64,000 nucleotides of DNA from Heliopora coerulea (taxonomy: Eukaryota; Cnidaria; Anthozoa; Scleralcyonacea; Helioporidae), in NCBI GenBank assembly GCA_030142905.1, contig JASJOG010000006.1, forward strand, positions 2,739,501-2,803,500, given 5' to 3'. The notes under the pieces were generated by a model. That model did no database searches, was not told the origin of the DNA, and saw only the letters and a program-made list of their open reading frames with translations. Numbering within the stretch: position 1 is the first letter of the stretch; each line of letters begins with the position of its first letter. Both the position numbers and the translations under genes were made by a program. Positions 48,721 through 59,282 of the stretch are shown here, piece after piece.

Positions 48721-49234
48721 AGTGCAGTTTAGCGGACGCACCTGAATGCTGACCAGTATATTGCTGCCTCAATAGTCACAAGTCACATATAAATATCGCT
48801 TGTAAATAACCTATTATCATTTGCACTGAAGATGGCATGAGTTTTGCCGAAACATGTATGCAATAAAATAAGTAGTCGTTTAGTTAAAGTCTTTATTAGC
48901 ACTTGTGTTTCTATGATCTTATGAAAGTGAGATTTGGCGGGACATTTCAAGAGACACAACCCAAGTAAAAACGGGTTTATTAAAAGTATTATATTGACAT
49001 GTATTTAGTTAGGGTTAGGGTAAGGATTAGGGTTAGTATTGGTTGTAGAATAGTATTGTAAAGTTTATTTTTTGTGAATTTAGTGATATCTTCATTCACT
49101 AAGACCATTTCACGTTCGAATGTGATCACGGCAATGGTCACGGCAGCATTTTAACTTCCCGCGGAAAGTTCATAATATTTTTTCTTGAGCCGACTGCAAA
49201 GGTCAGCATCCAGGTGCGTTCGCTAAACTGCACT
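48721..49234. mobile_element. Terminal-inverted-repeat element with telomere-like repeats
   Basis: 34-bp ends at 48721-48754 and 49201-49234 (AGTGCAGTTTAGCGGACGCA...) are near-perfect inverted copies. Inside are TGAAGATGGCATGAG...GCCGAAACATGT, a motif I have seen near retroelement 3' ends, and a TTAGGG-rich run at 49006-49036. No clear target duplication and no ORF. Confidence 0.7.
49006..49036 (+). repeat. Interstitial telomere-like repeat
   Basis: Contains GTTAGGGTTAGGGTAAGGAT and another TTAGGG: about four units of the animal telomere repeat TTAGGG with errors. Confidence 0.8.
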
Positions 49235-49913
49235 TACCGTAGGACAGCTGGCTTCAGGTTCGCGAACCTAGCCGGAACTTTGGCTTCATCCAATCATAAA
49301 GCCGGGCATAAGGAGTTATCGTTCCAGTTTTTTACAGAGTTCAACGGTTGAAGTCAGTGAACTCTAAAAAGAGTTCACTAGACTTCATTGGTTGAAGTTG
49401 ATCTCTAATATCAAACATGACGTAGTCCTTCATGTAACTGACCAACCTTGCTATTCTTTCCATTGAAGGTAAACTGGCAGACTCTATCAATTTTTAACAA
49501 TGCTGTTGACGAGTTTGGCTCATCTAAACGCCAAAAAATGTAATTTAATTATTTTCAACATTTTCTGTTGGAACTCAGAATCAAGCAACTGCCAAAACGT
49601 TTTAAATGATACGTAATTTCTTATGTTTATTTTGAATGTTATCGTATAGTAACACTTTTGGTCTGCTCAGAAGGTAAATTGACGATGTGATCTATTATTA
49701 TTTTTTCATAGTTGTCAAGGACATGGCTTGAATTTTGCAATTGATACTGATACTGATAAAACTTTGAGTATGCTAAGCCACTTCAACTATTAGCTGATTT
49801 CAAAGTGGTGCGTACATTACAACTAAATATAAAGTGATAAAAAGGTAACTATTTAGTTACAGTTATAAATTTAAGAAAAATTACAATATTTACATTGAAT
49901 AAAAATAGCAATG

Positions 49914-49915
<2 letters not shown>
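49235..49915. other. Intergenic, no gene supported
   Basis: Apart from the palindrome at 49336-49404, I see AT-rich sequence with no coding frame. Confidence 0.4.
49336..49404. repeat. Palindrome around AGTGAACTCT
   Basis: Perfect inner arms AGTGAACTCT/AGAGTTCACT with a 4-nt spacer, inside a longer imperfect inverted repeat. A related motif occurs at 54112-54143 (TTGAACTCTAAAAAG and its complement). Confidence 0.75.
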
Positions 49916-49951
<36 letters not shown>

Positions 49952-50482
49952 AAAAGTTTGTTCTGTTAGAAATATATATATATATATATTTCTAAAATTC
50001 ATAATTAATTCATGAGAAAATGACAAAAGAAAATCATAAGTGTGTCGGATCTATATATGTGATAGATACATGTGCCTTTATACGTGAAGAAGTTCAATTT
50101 TTTTGGCTTACGAAAGATAAATTTCTAAACTTTCTACACGAATTAGAGTATTAGGAGGTTCATTTTAGAAGACATTTAAAAAACTCGCAGTTCGTGCTTT
50201 ATCGGGTCTAAAACACTCGGCTATCGCCTCGTGTTTTAAATCCCGATAAAGCACTCCAGCTCGGTTTTTAAATATTACATATATATATATATATATACTC
50301 GGTTTCTAAAGATCTGAAATATTTATTACTACTTTAAGTTTCACGCATTTCAGCAATCATCAGGCAACTAAACCGAGTATAACTATAGACCGAGTATAAC
50401 TCGCTCTGCCGTTAAAGCATTGAGCACTCTTCAAGACACCAACTTCCACACCTATATCCGAATATATATATATATATATATA
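49916..50482. repeat. Cluster of (TA)n tracts
   Basis: TA runs at about 49918-49947, 49972-49990, 50280-50297 and 50461-50482, interspersed with a foldback element (50175-50273). The last run is the insertion site of the Tc1-like element. Confidence 0.85.
50175..50273. repeat. Foldback element
   Basis: The arms contain GTGCTTTATCGGGTCTAAAACAC-like sequence (partial) and its complement, around a CTCGGCTATCGCCTCG loop. It resembles the intronic foldbacks at 29241-29404 and 29926-30053 in design. Confidence 0.75.
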
Positions 50483-51872
50483 CAGTTACTGCCCAAAAGT
50501 TTAAATACAGGGTTATTATTTAAAAAAAATAGCATCTGCTCTCTTCACTTTATATTTAAGATAATGTTCACGTCCCACAAGCATTAAGTCTAAAAATGGC
50601 CTTAAATACCAGTTCTTATAGCAGTTACTGTACAGAATCGACATATCCAAAGCTAGAAAATTGGAAGAGGAAAAGAACTGAAGGAAGTGGAAAGAGCTTT
50701 CATCGTTGGCATGGCACGAGGAGGAGCTTCAATCTCGAAGATAGCGGAAGAGACCAAGCGGCCAAAAGGCACTATTGCGACTGTTCTACGGAATTTTCGG
50801 CTTCGTGGAAGTGTCCAAATGGCCAAACGTTCTGGAAGACCACTAAAGTCAACACCAAGAGATCACAGGCATCTTGAAAGGTTGGTGAAGGAAGATCGGA
50901 GAGCATCAGCAAGAAACTTGGCAACAAAATGGGGTAAAACTGAAGATAAGTCACTCAGTGTTAAGACAACAAGAAGACGACTGAATTCACTGGGATACTA
51001 TGGGCGACAGGCACGTAAAAAACCCTACATAAGTGCGAAAAACAAGAAGAAAAGACTAGAATGGGCTAGGAAGATGAAAGATAAAACAATGGCCTTCTGG
51101 AAGAAAATTGTCTTCACAGATGAATCCAAAATAAAAATTAGTGGAAGTGATGGACGTGTTTTTGTGTGGCGCAAATCTATGGAAGAATGGCTACTTTGCT
51201 GCACTCTTGGGACAGTTAAGACAGGCGAGTCGTCACTGATGGTGTTGGTCCGCTCATTACAGTTCAGGGAAGTGTTACCGGGAGAAAGTACCGTCAAATT
51301 TTGCAACAAAACTTATTACCACTAGTTGCTGAGAGACGACGACGTCTGCAGACCATTCTACAAGATGATAATGCACCTGTCCATCGAGCTAATTTTGTAA
51401 CAGCCTGGAAAACGAAGAATAACGTTACGACCTTAGAGTGGCCTGCTCAAAGCCGTGACCTGAACCCAATAGAGAATCTGTGGATGGTTCTCAAGAGAGC
51501 AATAAGTTCACGAAGCCCTTCTCCACAGACTGTCGCTGACCTTCAGGTGGTTATTCAGGAAGAATGGAAGAAAATTCCAAAGGGAGATGTGCAAAAATTA
51601 GTTGAGTCAATGGCTAAACGAGCGTTGGACGTCATTAAGGCAAATGGATTTGCTACAAAATATTGACTGTTCTGGATACAGTAGCACCACATATTGATAA
51701 CAGCATCTGCTATTATTTTTGTGTTTATATACAATGTGTGTAACATCTTGATACCCATTAATTAAATAGACAACATGTTTGTTTATTTAAGAGGTAATTG
51801 AAAAAAATTCTGGCAAAATGTTGCACATTATTGATTTTTTAACTTGTATATAAAACTTTTGGGCAGTAACTG
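50483..51872 (+). mobile_element. Tc1/mariner-type transposon, copy A
   Basis: A 1390-bp element with ends CAGTTACTGCCCAAAAGTTT and AAAACTTTTGGGCAGTAACTG (given in part), flanked by TA within a (TA)n tract. It carries one transposase gene with DD34E spacing, disabled by a lost start and an internal deletion. Confidence 0.95.
50660..51666 (+). pseudogene. Tc1-family transposase (DD34E), disrupted
   Basis: The N-terminal part has the helix-turn-helix and a GRP-like hook (RSGRPLKSTPRDHR). The catalytic acids are Asp in FTDES (51119-51121), Asp in LQDDNAP (51367-51369) and Glu in NPIENLW (51472-51474), with 34 residues between the last two. The expected start reads ATT GGA AGA at 50660, preceded by an in-frame TAG, so the ATG appears lost. 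About 51236-51245 a 25-nt deletion between TGATGG repeats shifts the frame. The C-terminal part resumes at 51301 and ends in TGA at 51664-51666. No active protein is expected. Confidence 0.92.
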
Positions 51873-51889
51873 TATATATATATTCATAC

Positions 51890-52570
51890 ATATAAGTAAT
51901 CAACGACAGGCAAATAATTATTAAATACATTAGTGAAATACCATGTTTTGCTGCTTTTTTTCATTCAGAAAACATTTCAAGTGCAGCATTTGACAACTGG
52001 TCCCAAACACCACTTTTGCTTGCTACGTTCCCAGTGAGATGCAATTTACAAGCCTATATTCAAGTGATTTTATGTGATAATTTCAAATAAATATATCATT
52101 TTCCAAGAAGTATGTAAGTTGTAGAACTGCATAGACAATCTAATTAACAATCCAAAATTAAATATCTCTGACTCAAGAACTAAGAAAGTTATGAAAGTGC
52201 TCTTAGCCCAATTTCTGTCTTGATAAAACAAAATTAACTTTAAAGTACATAATTACTGACTTTTGCCTGAATATTAGTGTAGTTTCTAAAAAATAATCAA
52301 AGGTAGTGCTCAATGAGTCCCTATCCTGGTAAGGTAAAGCAAGCAATTCTTCAACATGCCAGTTTGATGCTTGGGATAAATTTAAGTTAAAATAAATACT
52401 TAATATAGGAAATGTCCAGTTCAGCAGGGTTGGGTTAAATGGAGCCTTGCACTTACTTTAAGTTATATTAATTATAATTATAATAAAAATTCCATTTCAA
52501 TCTATTAAGTTGGACATTTTTATGGAATGAATATTAATAAATAATTTAATGAATATTATTGTTGAATACA
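51890..52570. other. Intergenic, no gene supported
   Basis: AT-rich sequence between the Tc1 copy and the reverse-transcriptase relic. No frame or repeat is recognised. Confidence 0.4.
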
Positions 52571-52580
52571 ATTAACTGGT

Positions 52581-53050
52581 CTAAAAGCACCACAAAGGGT
52601 AGCGCATCATGGTGCCCCTTTTGTCTGACAGTAACCGACAAACATATACAATAAAAAAAGAATTTGGGGTGGGCAAATTTTTGGGGTGGGCAGCAATGAA
52701 AAACAAAAACACTTTTTTAACAGGCCTAATCTTGTAATTATGGACGTTGGACATATACTGGTAATTATTTAGAAGGTAGTCAGGCACTAGACCTTTAATT
52801 TGCTTAAAAACAAGCATACACTTGCAAAAATCTCGATGACTTTGGAGACTAAGGCCAACTAAATGTTTTATAAAGCTCACTATGGTGAACCGTATGACAT
52901 TCAATATGCAACCAGCACGTCTATGTAGCCTGTCTAAGTATTCCTTACATGGTTACACCCTTTACCAAAACTGTCCCAAACACAAAAGCAATAGTCAAAT
53001 AGAGGCAGAATCATAAAATTGTATATCATTAGTTTATCTTGTCAAACCTT
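52581..53050 (-). pseudogene. Non-LTR retrotransposon 3' fragment
   Basis: On the minus strand, frames read ILPLFDYCFCVWDSFGK, then FCKCMLVFKQIKGLVPDYL. These match the thumb and C-terminal region of non-LTR reverse transcriptases (the PxFDYCxxVW and L.hK...G..P.YL patterns). Frames are broken, and it ends about 60 bp from the 3' end of the histidine-phosphatase gene. Confidence 0.65.
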
Positions 53051-53110
53051 GGACCAATTATCGTCATTACAGAAAGATTGTTGAATATCAACTGTGAAGT
53101 CGATGTTCAC

Positions 53111-53773
53111 TCATTGAGCCACAGAAATATTACTTAAATTAGCTGAGTGTACCTCGCAGTTATCCAAATAACCTTCAGTAAATCCAAAATATTTTGAAAG
53201 GAAGAAAACCAAGAAGTCGTTATGAGCGTACACGACAATGTTTCGTTCAGGCATTTCGCACAGAAATGTAAAGAATTTTTTAGCCCTTGCTACCAAATGT
53301 TCCTCAGGTTCCACAGTGAGTTTTCCTTGCGTTAGAAGGTTCACAGCCTTTGGCTGCGATTTAATGCCATCCTGAATATACCACCAAACCTCGTCTAGCG
53401 ACGAAAAGTCGAACATGGGAAAGGCAACTTGGAGGCAGCTTGCCGGTAAGCCAATGTCGTCGCAACATCCTGCCATGGTCTCACCACAAAGAGGAGTGAT
53501 GATGACATTATTTGACCCGTAAGACAACAGGCATGTTTGTAATGCTCTTGTGTATGGAGACGATACAGCAACTTCAGGCTGAAGAGTGGCAAGATATTGT
53601 TTTAGGCGTTTTGCTTGTTCCACTCCTTCAAGAGTTAAACCGGCATCGACGACAACCGGTGTCTCCTCTTGAGGAAGTAAATTCACTTTAAGTTCCCGTC
53701 GAAGCAGATTGCAAAGTGATTCAGCATGACGAATGAAGTGAACGCACTTTGTCTTGTGCTCACTCGTAGTCAT
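53111..53773 (-). CDS. Histidine phosphatase (phosphoglycerate-mutase-like) family protein
   Basis: An intact 220-residue single-exon frame from ATG (53773) to TGA (53111). FIRHAES (13-19) supplies the phospho-accepting His16 of the LxRHGE-type motif. SSPYTRALQT (71-80) supplies the conserved Arg76. GETMAG (97-102) probably carries the acid. VVYAHNDFL (180-188) supplies the second catalytic His184. The length suits a small cytosolic phosphatase of this superfamily. There is no signal peptide or membrane segment, and the substrate cannot be told. Lack of introns suggests a retrocopy origin or naturally intronless gene. The frame is unbroken, so it is probably under selection. Its 5' flank abuts the inverted-repeat block, and a retroelement relic follows its 3' end. 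Confidence 0.88.
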   Translation of the reverse strand: MTTSEHKTKCVHFIRHAESLCNLLRRELKVNLLPQEETPVVVDAGLTLEGVEQAKRLKQYLATLQPEVAVSSPYTRALQTCLLSYGSNNVIITPLCGETMAGCCDDIGLPASCLQVAFPMFDFSSLDEVWWYIQDGIKSQPKAVNLLTQGKLTVEPEEHLVARAKKFFTFLCEMPERNIVVYAHNDFLVFFLSKYFGFTEGYLDNCEVHSANLSNISVAQ

Positions 53774-54100
53774 CAGTAAAAGTAATTCAACTCATAGTCT
53801 GTGCACTGACGTTCAAAATCCACGATTCTGTGATTTGTCTATTGTGGAAGCCGACACCAAGTAGACAGTTTATCACCCCCTGCAACTGGACTGCGGGAGC
53901 ACAATTGTATGAAATCCAATGTGATCCCATTGAACTCAATTTCCATATCTGGAATGCTAACTGGCCAATGAAAAGTGAAGCTAAGGCCGCCCAAGGAGAG
54001 TAATTTTGTACCAGTGAACTCGATTTCCATATCTGGAATGCTAACTCCCAGTCATTTGCTCGAGCAAAAAGTGAAACCAAAATGGCCGCCAATGGAGAGA
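53774..54100 (-). promoter_or_regulatory. Putative promoter of the histidine-phosphatase gene
   Basis: The upstream flank holds two copies of ATTTCCATATCTGGAATGCT (53939-53958 and 54024-54043 area), an ATTGG/CCAAT-type site (GGCCAATGAAAAGTGAAG), and AAAATGGCCGCC, a YY1-like motif that recurs in the inverted copies to the right. Function is inferred. Confidence 0.35.
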
Positions 54101-54399
54101 ATTTTGGACATTGAACTCTAAAAAGTCTTTTTTAGAGTTCAATGATTTTGGACATCAGTTTCAGTCCTCTTCGCGGTCTTGTACATCAGTTCCAGTCCTT
54201 TACACGACTTTAATTTTCAGTTTGTGTTTGGTTTGGCTTCGAAAACATTGTCAACCATGGAAACAGTGCTCAGACGAAACATTACTGGATAAGTTTTACA
54301 TTATAGAGTATTTAAAAAGATTCATTGTTGCCGTGTGACCTAACAAGTGTACTAAATTGTCTAAAGGTGGTAAACTAACGGTAAAAAGAGGACGAGGAC

Positions 54400-54485
54400 T
54401 TAGTAGTTTCCTAAAGTAATTTTTCGAGATCGTTTAGTTCGGTTTCTCGTTAGTTTGGTAATTTATTTTCGTGAGGATATATAAC
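54400..54485 (+). repeat. 86-bp direct duplication, left copy
   Basis: Identical to 59283-59368 except about one base (TTTAGTTCGG versus TTTTGTTCGG). It sits immediately left of the captured Tc1 fragment. Confidence 0.9.
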
Positions 54486-54526
54486 TGATGGTTTGGGGTA
54501 GCATGTCTTATGATGGTGTTGGTCCG
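54484..54526 (+). mobile_element. Tc1 copy B, left fragment
   Basis: Matches copy A around 51233-51250 but still contains TTTGGGGTAGCATGTCTTA, the bases deleted from copy A. Its last 8 bases, TTGGTCCG (54519-54526), are the hAT target duplication. Confidence 0.88.
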
Positions 54527-55512
54527 CAGTGGCGTGGTGGCAGGGGGGGGCCAGGGGGGCCCTGGCCCATCCAGTGATGGTTCAAAGGGGGCGCCAAACA
54601 GTGAATGGGGCGGCAAAAATGGTCAAGGTGGCCTCATGGAAACAATCAAATTATTAAAAAGCCCAAAATTACCAAATTCTAAGATCATAGTAAATAGTTT
54701 TACAAACTAGCACTAAACGCGGAAACGGCAAACCAGAAATAACAGCGAAGATAATTATGCTAAAAAAGCATTATTATCCAAGTACATCCATTATCCCGCG
54801 TGGCAAGCTATTTGCTACGTTTGACGTTTCCAGTCCCTTTCCTCGTTTGAGTGGTCTGGGCTGCCCGCAAGCTACAGCAGCGCCCACTGCTGTATATCAT
54901 TATATGTTTATTATGCTTATATACCTTCCCGACTTTACGATATCCCGTATCATAACAAAAACTGAAATAGCCAGCCATAGAAGATAGAAGGTATTTAAAA
55001 CTTTCCCCTTCGCTGATGATTTCTACAACGGATAAACGCGCCAAGACGTAAGTAGGTATGAACATTTATATCTTATCTACATAACATGCGAAGATCGAAT
55101 ATTCGAATATATTCATTCAAGCACATGTTGCCCATTATATTATCGATTTATTTAACTCAATTTGGCTGAAGTAGCCGTATGCATTTAGCATTTCCTTGAC
55201 TTTGATTTTATCGTTTCATTTGTTTGTGACACGTTGGTCGAATAATTTCGTCAAATCTCATGATTTTGTAAATAAAGCCTCAAATATTGAATGATACGGT
55301 TCTGTGTTCTCCCTTGTCGCTGTTCTACCGGTTCGAAACCTGATACTGCAGTACAGTGCCGTGTTAAGTTTGGCACTGTTTTATATTCTGCCCGTTAACG
55401 TTTTTGTGTTTATTTGTTTAATCAATTTGATATTTACGAAAACTTGTACAGCTGTTAAATGAATGTTTTCCCTTTATTGCTAATAAATCACTTATTCAAC
55501 ACACAGCATAAA

Positions 55513-58500
55513 ATGTTTGAAAACAACAAAAGTAAACGAAAGAAATCGGGTGCAGAAAACAAGAAGGCAAGAAAGTTCCGAAAAGAAGGAAACGAAAGGC
55601 TTGGGTCTTTCATGAAAAACTATTTGAAAAATTGCCTTTCAAAGGATGCGAGCGACAATCGACGTTGCCAGGATGCTGCAAAAAACGTCGGGAAAGTGGA
55701 AGACAAAGCACTCCAAGATACAGGAGAAAGTTCATCTACAGGCAGCACATATCACGCTGATAAAGACAACCTGAAAGAAAAAATTGCGAAATCTCAAGAC
55801 ACTGAGGAGGATCTCAGATGTTCAGCTACAAGTAACGTCTACGGAAATAATGACAACAAAGTGGGGCATTCCTCAGAACATAATGAAGCCATGGATGTTC
55901 AAGTTCTTGAAGACAACGCTTGGGGCGAGAAAAAGAGTTTGTTAACTGATTTGGATACAGAACGTCAATTTGTCGAAAAAGCTCAGAAGGAAACAGCGCT
56001 TGATACGGTTGGAGGCAAGATTAAAGTCGCTCTTACAATAGATGAAGAGAATAAGACTGTTGATCCTGCTTCACTTGTTGGCGTGAAGCTTAGTGTGAAA
56101 GATAAAGAAAAACTGATTAAAATGGAGCCATGTCAGCCTCCAGAATATGTTTTATCTGCAAGAAAAAAGCAAATAGGAGAGCGCAATCGTTACTGCTCGC
56201 AGGGAGTGTTCTTCCTAGAAGATAAAACAAGACGTAGATGGCTTTCATATTCGCTGAGTAAGAACTGCTTATTTTGCCTCCCATGTCTTTTATTCTCCGA
56301 TGAATGTTTACGAGGTGAACAGAAGCGAACAAATCAAGGTAATACGTTTACAAATGGTAGCTATTCGAATTGGAAGAAACAGTACCGTGCCATTATAAAA
56401 CACGAAACGTCCGAGAGTCATATAAGTGCCAAGGCCGCTCAAGTCTTCTTTCTACAAGGACAATCGATTGGTTCACGTCTAGAACAACAAGAAAATGAGG
56501 AGAACACTCTCAGGAAGAAAAAAGTTGGTACAAATCGCAATGTTATGAAGCGTATTATCGACACAGTTATGTTTCTGGGAAAGCAGGGAATTGCTTTCAG
56601 AGGTCATCGCGAGTCACTTGATCAGTCTGCTGAAGTCAATAAAGTAAATTTTCTAGAGACGCTTGATTACTTGTCAGCGTATGATGTTACAATTAACAGT
56701 CATTTAGAAAAAGTTAGAAAGCAACAAGTTTTGTCAAAAGAAAAGAGAGGAGGAAAGAAAAATCCAGGACGTGGCTCGAAGCTAACATTCCTCAGCAACG
56801 ATTCACAAAATAACGTGATTTGCATAATCGGTAATGAGATTTCGTCAGAGATCGTGAAGAAAATCAGTGGTTGCAGAGCATGGTCTTTGATAGTGGATAC
56901 AACACCGGATGTCAGCCATCACGAGCAACTAAGTATTTGTGTAAGAATTGTAAATCGCAACGGGAAGTGTTCGGAGCATTTACTCTCATGTAAAAGAGCT
57001 TCTGGTACAACAGCAATGGAGTTATACGATATAATTTCAACTAACCTCCAGTCAAAAGCTGTTTCCTTTGACAAGCTTGTGGCGCAAACATATGATGGTG
57101 CGTCCAATATGAGCGGCTGCTACAACGGTTTACAGGCAATTATCAAGGAAAAAGTTGGTGATCATGTTGTATTTGTTCACTGTTATGCCCATACGCTCAA
57201 TCTTGTACTATCCGACTCTGCAAGTGTTGCTGTGCAGGTAATCGCCCTCTTCAACAACCTTGAGGCCTTGTACCTGCTGTTCAGTAGATCACAAAGAATC
57301 CATAGTTTGTTCGAGACAACCCAGCTGAACGAGAACCTCAAAGTCCTTTCTATGAAGAGAGTGAATACTGTTCGTTGGAATTCGCGCGAGTTTTGCCTTA
57401 AGGTGCTTCTTTCTCGATACGAATGTATTTTAAGTGTTTTGGAAGCGGTTTCAACGGACATTTCGTTTGACGCAAATCCTCGGAATACTGCAGCAGGATT
57501 AATGAATCAGCTTCAATCAAAGCAGTTTCTGGCAACTGCCCACCTTTTCCGAGAAATATTTGCAGCTACGGGCCCATTAAGCCGCTACTTACAAGGTATC
57601 GACGTAGACTTCGAAAAAGCTTTTAGCATGATCGACAGCACGATCTCCCAACTGGAGCACTTACGTGAAGAACCCGAGAGAATTATTGGAAACATGGAAC
57701 GAGAACACAACTCTGCAGATATTGCTTGGCAAACAACAAGACTAAGACGCCGAAGAAGGATGGCTGGCGAGGATGCAGAAGATGAGCCTGCTGAAACACC
57801 TGAAGATAACTGGAAACGAAATACGTTTTACGTTTCTGTTGACACAGTAGTAAATTCAATGAAGAATCGATTTAAGAAAAATCAATCATTGCTAGAAGCA
57901 TTCTCTATGTTCGCCCCAAGTCACTTTCCAGCGATTGTCGGAAAAATTCAAAACCGCGCACGATCTTCAAGCATGCATCAAAGTCTTTTGCGAAACGTAC
58001 AGTTTGGACGCATTTAGATGTGCGAATGAACTGTTAAATTTTTCTCGATTTTTTCAGAAATTTGATATTACAACTACGCTAATGTCGGACGAAGACTTAG
58101 AGACAGAGGACAGGGAGGAGGAAGTCGATGGTGATGATGAAGACATAAACACTGACGATGATCAAGAAGACAAAGAAGATAAGCAAACGAAAAAGCAAAC
58201 GAAGAAGATTCCATCGTACATCGAAGCCCTCACAGTTCTTTGCCACCCTGATTACAATCTGGTCGATGCGTACCCAACACTTTGTCGAGTTTATGCAATG
58301 GCCGTGGCTATCCCAGTGAGCTCGTCCACCGCAGAGCGTTCATTTTCTGGACTCAAGAGGATAAAGAGTCGAATTCGATCGTCTATGATTCAGGAAAGAC
58401 TTGAATCTCTTCTTTTAATGGCGACTGAGCGTAAAATTTTGCTCTCACTCGATAGGGAGCATCTCATCAATTTGTTTGCTGGAATTTCTCCAGAACTTTC

Positions 58501-58516
58501 AAAAGCCCTACTTTAG
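55513..58516 (+). pseudogene. hAT transposase, ZMYM1/TTF-zinc-finger type, one frameshift
   Basis: About 1000 codons. The basic start SKRKKSG is preferred at ATG 55513; an in-frame ATG also exists at 55459. In order: TTF-type zinc finger (RYCSQGVFF, NCLFCLPCLLF), DUF4371-type core (FLGKQGIAFRGH), first catalytic Asp in LIVDTTPD (56896-56898), second Asp in TYDGASNMSG (57094-57096), HCYAHTLNLVL, TVRWNSR, an acidic low-complexity insert, and the hATC dimerisation region with Glu in SSTAERSFSGLKRIKS (58334-58336). The frame shifts once near 57941-57948, where an A-run seems one base too long; downstream the other frame (KFKTAHDLQAC) stays open to 58516. The acids are all present, so this is a young element. 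A sequencing error in the A-run would restore an intact frame. Confidence 0.9.
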
Positions 58517-58519
58517 ACG

Positions 58520-59140
58520 TCGTTGTGTCATGGAACAAAGTTAGTATAGTGTGATGTTTAGGAAATCCCCGTCTGGGGCTCAGATATCATTTTCTGAGTA
58601 TCGAGCTTGAAGATCGTTCATCTACTTCAAAGTTAGTATAATAGCTAATAAGATGTTTGATACAGAATTAGCACTATTTACATTCACATCCAAAAATTAA
58701 GACTATTTACATTTTTGTAGCTAAGGATACCAGTTATAGCGATTATTGACACTAAGAATTTGCGAAAGTAATGAAAATCAGTTATATTCCGGGCGCGCAC
58801 TCGTGCCTAATGTCGTGCATGACTTTGCTGAGCGCTTAATCTTCTCTGACTGCAAATTAAATCATTTCATGATCGCTCCTGTTTTCCATGGTTTTTTCAT
58901 TTTGGCTTTTAAGCACAGTTTCTGGCAGAAAATCAATTAATATCAAAATAAACGTAAAAGTTGTTCATTGCAATTCATTTTCATGGCTTCTTGCTAATCC
59001 AAGGCAACAGACTATTAACTTCTTCGTCAGCGAGGAAGTCATTACACTCACAAAAGGGGGAGCGGCAATTATATTATACATTCAAGGGGCGCAAATTTGA
59101 GCTTGGCCCTACCTGAAATTTTGGAGCCACCACGCCACTA
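58520..59140. other. hAT element 3' noncoding end
   Basis: Untranslated tail of the hAT element up to its right terminal repeat. The 64-70 codon frames here have no motif. Confidence 0.5.
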
Positions 59141-59282
59141 TTGGTCCGCTCATTACAGTTCAGGGAAGTGTTACCGGGAGAAAGTACCGTCAAATTTTGC
59201 AACAAAAAATATTACCACTAGTTGCTGAGAGACAACGACGACGTCTGCAGACCATTCTACAAGATGATAATGCACCTGTCCA
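59141..59282 (+). mobile_element. Tc1 copy B, right fragment
   Basis: Continues the Tc1 transposase after the hAT, matching copy A from about 51247 to 51382 (for example GGGAAGTGTTACCGGGAGAA) with a 3-nt insertion in the GACAACGACGACG region. It stops abruptly after CACCTGTCCAT, without a terminal repeat. Confidence 0.9.

Larger units (their letters stand above)
54527..59140 (+). mobile_element. hAT transposon, target duplication TTGGTCCG
   Basis: A 4614-bp element. The left end CAGTGGCGTGGTGGC and right end GCCACCACGCCACTA are inverted copies, and TTGGTCCG repeats at 54519-54526 and 59141-59148. G-rich subterminal sequence follows the left end. It encodes one transposase (below) and could have been autonomous recently. 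It is inserted inside a Tc1 fragment. Confidence 0.95.

Noticed and set aside
49006..49036. A chromosome end
   Set aside because: Only about four imperfect TTAGGG units, with unrelated sequence continuing on both sides.
56117..57461. Minus-strand frames within the hAT transposase
   Set aside because: Opposite-strand shadows; the plus strand carries the recognisable transposase.
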